8,170 nt of DNA from Methanosarcinales archaeon (lineage in GTDB: Archaea; Halobacteriota; Methanosarcinia; Methanosarcinales; Methanocomedenaceae), in NCBI GenBank assembly GCA_030638625.1, contig DAOWEE010000242.1:1-8170 (forward strand), written 5' to 3'. Position numbers and translations under genes: made by a program. The notes beneath the pieces were generated by a model, which was not told the origin of the DNA, did no database searches, and saw only the letters and a program-made list of their open reading frames with translations. Position 1 is the first letter of the stretch, and each line of letters opens with the position of its first letter. Shown piece by piece: positions 7,209-8,170 of this stretch.

Positions 7209-7446
7209 GGCTGTCCTCCTTCAGGTCGTCAATCTGTTTTTGCTGTTCGATGAGGATGGACAGCACTATGGTGTCCATGGGGTCCATGGTTGCCGCCACT
7301 GCGGATGCGGAGGCGTGTTCACGCGCCATGTCCATGACACGGTCAAAGACCTCTTGGTCGTTCCGGCGTAGCGCCCTCCTGAAATTCCCGAGTTCCATGA
7401 TGATACTGTCGAGCAGCATCCTGAAACTGGGCACTGTCCTGCCCAT
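7192..7446 (-). CDS. Small helical protein of the polymerase operon, 84 aa
   Basis: This small protein has no assigned function. It starts MGRTVPSFRMLLD, followed by predicted helices rich in R/K and D/E (about 15-45), an alanine-rich turn (ASASAVAAT, 45-53), a hydrophobic helix (TIVLSILIEQQKQIDDL, 59-75) and a proline tail (APPP). The opening GRTVPSFR and the overall style suggest a conserved archaeal family that travels with PolB2 genes, but I cannot confirm that without a search. No zinc site, membrane segment or helix-turn-helix is evident. Its ATG directly follows the stop of the RecA-like gene (TGAATG, zero spacing), and its last 17 bases overlap the polymerase start. Such packing points to an interaction partner or adaptor for the polymerase, and its translation probably controls polymerase synthesis. 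Only a weak Shine-Dalgarno-like GGTGGTG precedes it. High confidence as a gene, none on function. Confidence 0.75.
   Translation of the reverse strand: MGRTVPSFRMLLDSIIMELGNFRRALRRNDQEVFDRVMDMAREHASASAVAATMDPMDTIVLSILIEQQKQIDDLKEDSHAPPP
7194..7221 (-). promoter_or_regulatory. Ribosome binding site of the polymerase gene inside a potential hairpin
   Basis: In the mRNA, AAGGAGG (7221-7215) contains the Shine-Dalgarno, and CCTCCTT (7200-7194), in codons 3-5 of the polymerase, is its exact complement. They would form a 7-base-pair stem with a 14-base loop that holds the ATG. The stop codon of the 84-residue gene (7194-7192) overlaps the end of the downstream arm, so a ribosome completing that gene would melt the stem and free the site. 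Pairing is seen directly; coupling is inferred. Confidence 0.5.
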
Positions 7447-8076
7447 TCACACCACCGCCGTGTACGTGCTGAGCTGCATCTGGCCGGGCGGGACGGGCAT
7501 GAATTCCAACACGTCGTTTTCGTCCAGTATCCTGAGCAATTTGCGGTGCTGTACGACCCTGATGACCCTGCCGGCACGCTCTTCCACCAGCCTGGCGCCC
7601 CACCAGGTCCCGCCGTAGCTGGTTATGATGGTAGTCAGGCCGTGGGTACGGGTGCACTCGCCCAGGTGTTCAAGTGCCTGCTCCAGCAGTTTTCGGGTGT
7701 GGACGCTGCCGAAGAGGTGGGGCAGGTATGCTACTGCCAGAAGCCCTGGCTGCCATTTCTGGATGACGGGCGGCAGCTGCTGGGTTAGCAGGTCGTTCAT
7801 CTGGTATTCGGTGAAGGCGCGGGCTATATGGGTCTTTGTCATCACGGTCTTTGTGTCTGCCTGCAGTGCCTTTGATATGCTCCGTAAGGCGTACGGGTTG
7901 AAGCTGTTGCCCCCGTCCACGAAGACCACGTCCTGATGGTGCCGGTTTGCGGTATGGGCGCACAGGTACAGCAGCAGGTCGGGCACGAAACGTGAGGGGC
8001 CTTCTACAAGGGTTATGGTGGAGGGTTTGAAGCTTTCAAGGTCAAGGCCACAGGCTTGAGGGGATGGATTGTTCAT
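7447..8076 (-). CDS. RecA/RadA-like protein with degenerate nucleotide-binding motifs
   Basis: This 209-residue protein has the layout of a RadA/RecA core without its N-terminal and DNA-binding extensions. TITLVEGPS (20-28) occupies the Walker A position, but the GK(S/T) that should follow is replaced by RFVPDLL. VVFVDGGNSFNPYALRSISK (50-69) corresponds to the RadA strand-helix VYIDTEGTFRPERI. IARAFTEYQMNDLL (84-97) corresponds to the RadA segment ARAxNxxHQ. The Walker B position, GLLAVAYLPHLF (111-122), lacks the aspartate. LTTIITSY (147-154) matches the strand ending in TNQ. ATP binding is therefore probably lost and a scaffold role likely, perhaps recruiting the polymerase to damaged DNA or to RadA filaments. 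ATG 8076 is the only ATG, GTG or TTG in frame before the window edge, and the frame stays open to the edge, so an upstream start cannot be fully excluded. It is the first visible gene of the tightly packed polymerase cluster. Confidence 0.75.
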   Translation of the reverse strand: MNNPSPQACGLDLESFKPSTITLVEGPSRFVPDLLLYLCAHTANRHHQDVVFVDGGNSFNPYALRSISKALQADTKTVMTKTHIARAFTEYQMNDLLTQQLPPVIQKWQPGLLAVAYLPHLFGSVHTRKLLEQALEHLGECTRTHGLTTIITSYGGTWWGARLVEERAGRVIRVVQHRKLLRILDENDVLEFMPVPPGQMQLSTYTAVV

Positions 8077-8170
8077 ACGGTGTCGCCTTGTGTTTTGTTG
8101 AGTTATGTGGATGTTAGGGCGTATGGGGGTAATAATGTGAGGATAGAGCGGGGTGAAAGTATTCTGGGAA
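8077..8170 (-). other. Upstream region of the polymerase cluster, no clear promoter seen
   Basis: These 94 bases precede the RecA-like gene. They contain no convincing archaeal TATA box and only a weak AAGG about ten bases before the ATG. The reading frame of the RecA-like gene has no stop here but also no start codon, and its Pro/Thr/His/Ile-rich translation does not look coding. The promoter may lie beyond the window. Confidence 0.35.

Noticed and set aside
7250..7618. Plus-strand open frame of 122 codons opposite the 84-residue and RecA-like genes
   Set aside because: The minus-strand genes have tight operon junctions and family-like motifs; this frame has low-complexity Ser/Met-rich translation.

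Overview
The window looks like a chromosomal segment from a euryarchaeon, probably of the Methanosarcinales or a relative such as an ANME-2-type lineage. The evidence is a RecJ-like DHH protein with S1 and OB domains, an archaeal family-B DNA polymerase of the degenerate PolB2 type, archaeal TATA-box promoters with apparently leaderless genes, and two paralogous archaeal-style ATPases with DUF4143-like tails. The lineage is inferred from gene content and protein style only.

Layout, left to right. (1) Bases 2-1783, plus strand: the 3' part of a DHH/DHHA1 phosphoesterase; its start lies off the window. (2) Bases 1801-3129, minus strand: an AAA+ ATPase converging on the first gene with a 17-base gap. 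(3) Bases 3130-3282: a divergent promoter region holding a TATA box for each flanking gene and a 13/13 imperfect inverted repeat. (4) Bases 3283-3630, plus strand: a small single-domain cupin. (5) Bases 3681-4967, minus strand: a second ATPase of the same family with its own TATA box. (6) Bases 5023-8076, minus strand: a tight four-gene cluster transcribed right to left. It encodes a RecA/RadA-like protein with no recognisable Walker A or B residues, an 84-residue helical protein, a PolB2-like polymerase body and a separate polymerase thumb. The genes abut or overlap at every junction (TGAATG, a 17-base overlap, and ATGA).

The four-gene cluster is the most interesting part. The polymerase has lost every expected 3'-5' exonuclease carboxylate and has an altered motif C, but keeps the two aspartates thought to bind the catalytic metals. 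Together with a RecA-like partner that has apparently lost ATP binding and a small conserved-looking protein, it resembles in logic, though not by homology, the bacterial ImuA/ImuB/DnaE2 mutagenic repair sets. A role in lesion bypass or repair synthesis is therefore a reasonable inference. Two details look new. The polymerase is cut exactly between palm and thumb, one base away from a continuous frame. The strong ribosome binding site of the polymerase body can also pair with its own codons 3-5, and only ribosomes finishing the upstream 84-residue gene would open that pairing.

Base composition is uneven. Hand-counted 60-base lines give 19 G+C at 4381, 23 at 2221, 30 at 901 and 37 at 6541. The ATPase genes are thus clearly more AT-rich than the polymerase cluster, which fits separate histories. 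No tRNA, rRNA, CRISPR array, insertion sequence or integrase was seen.
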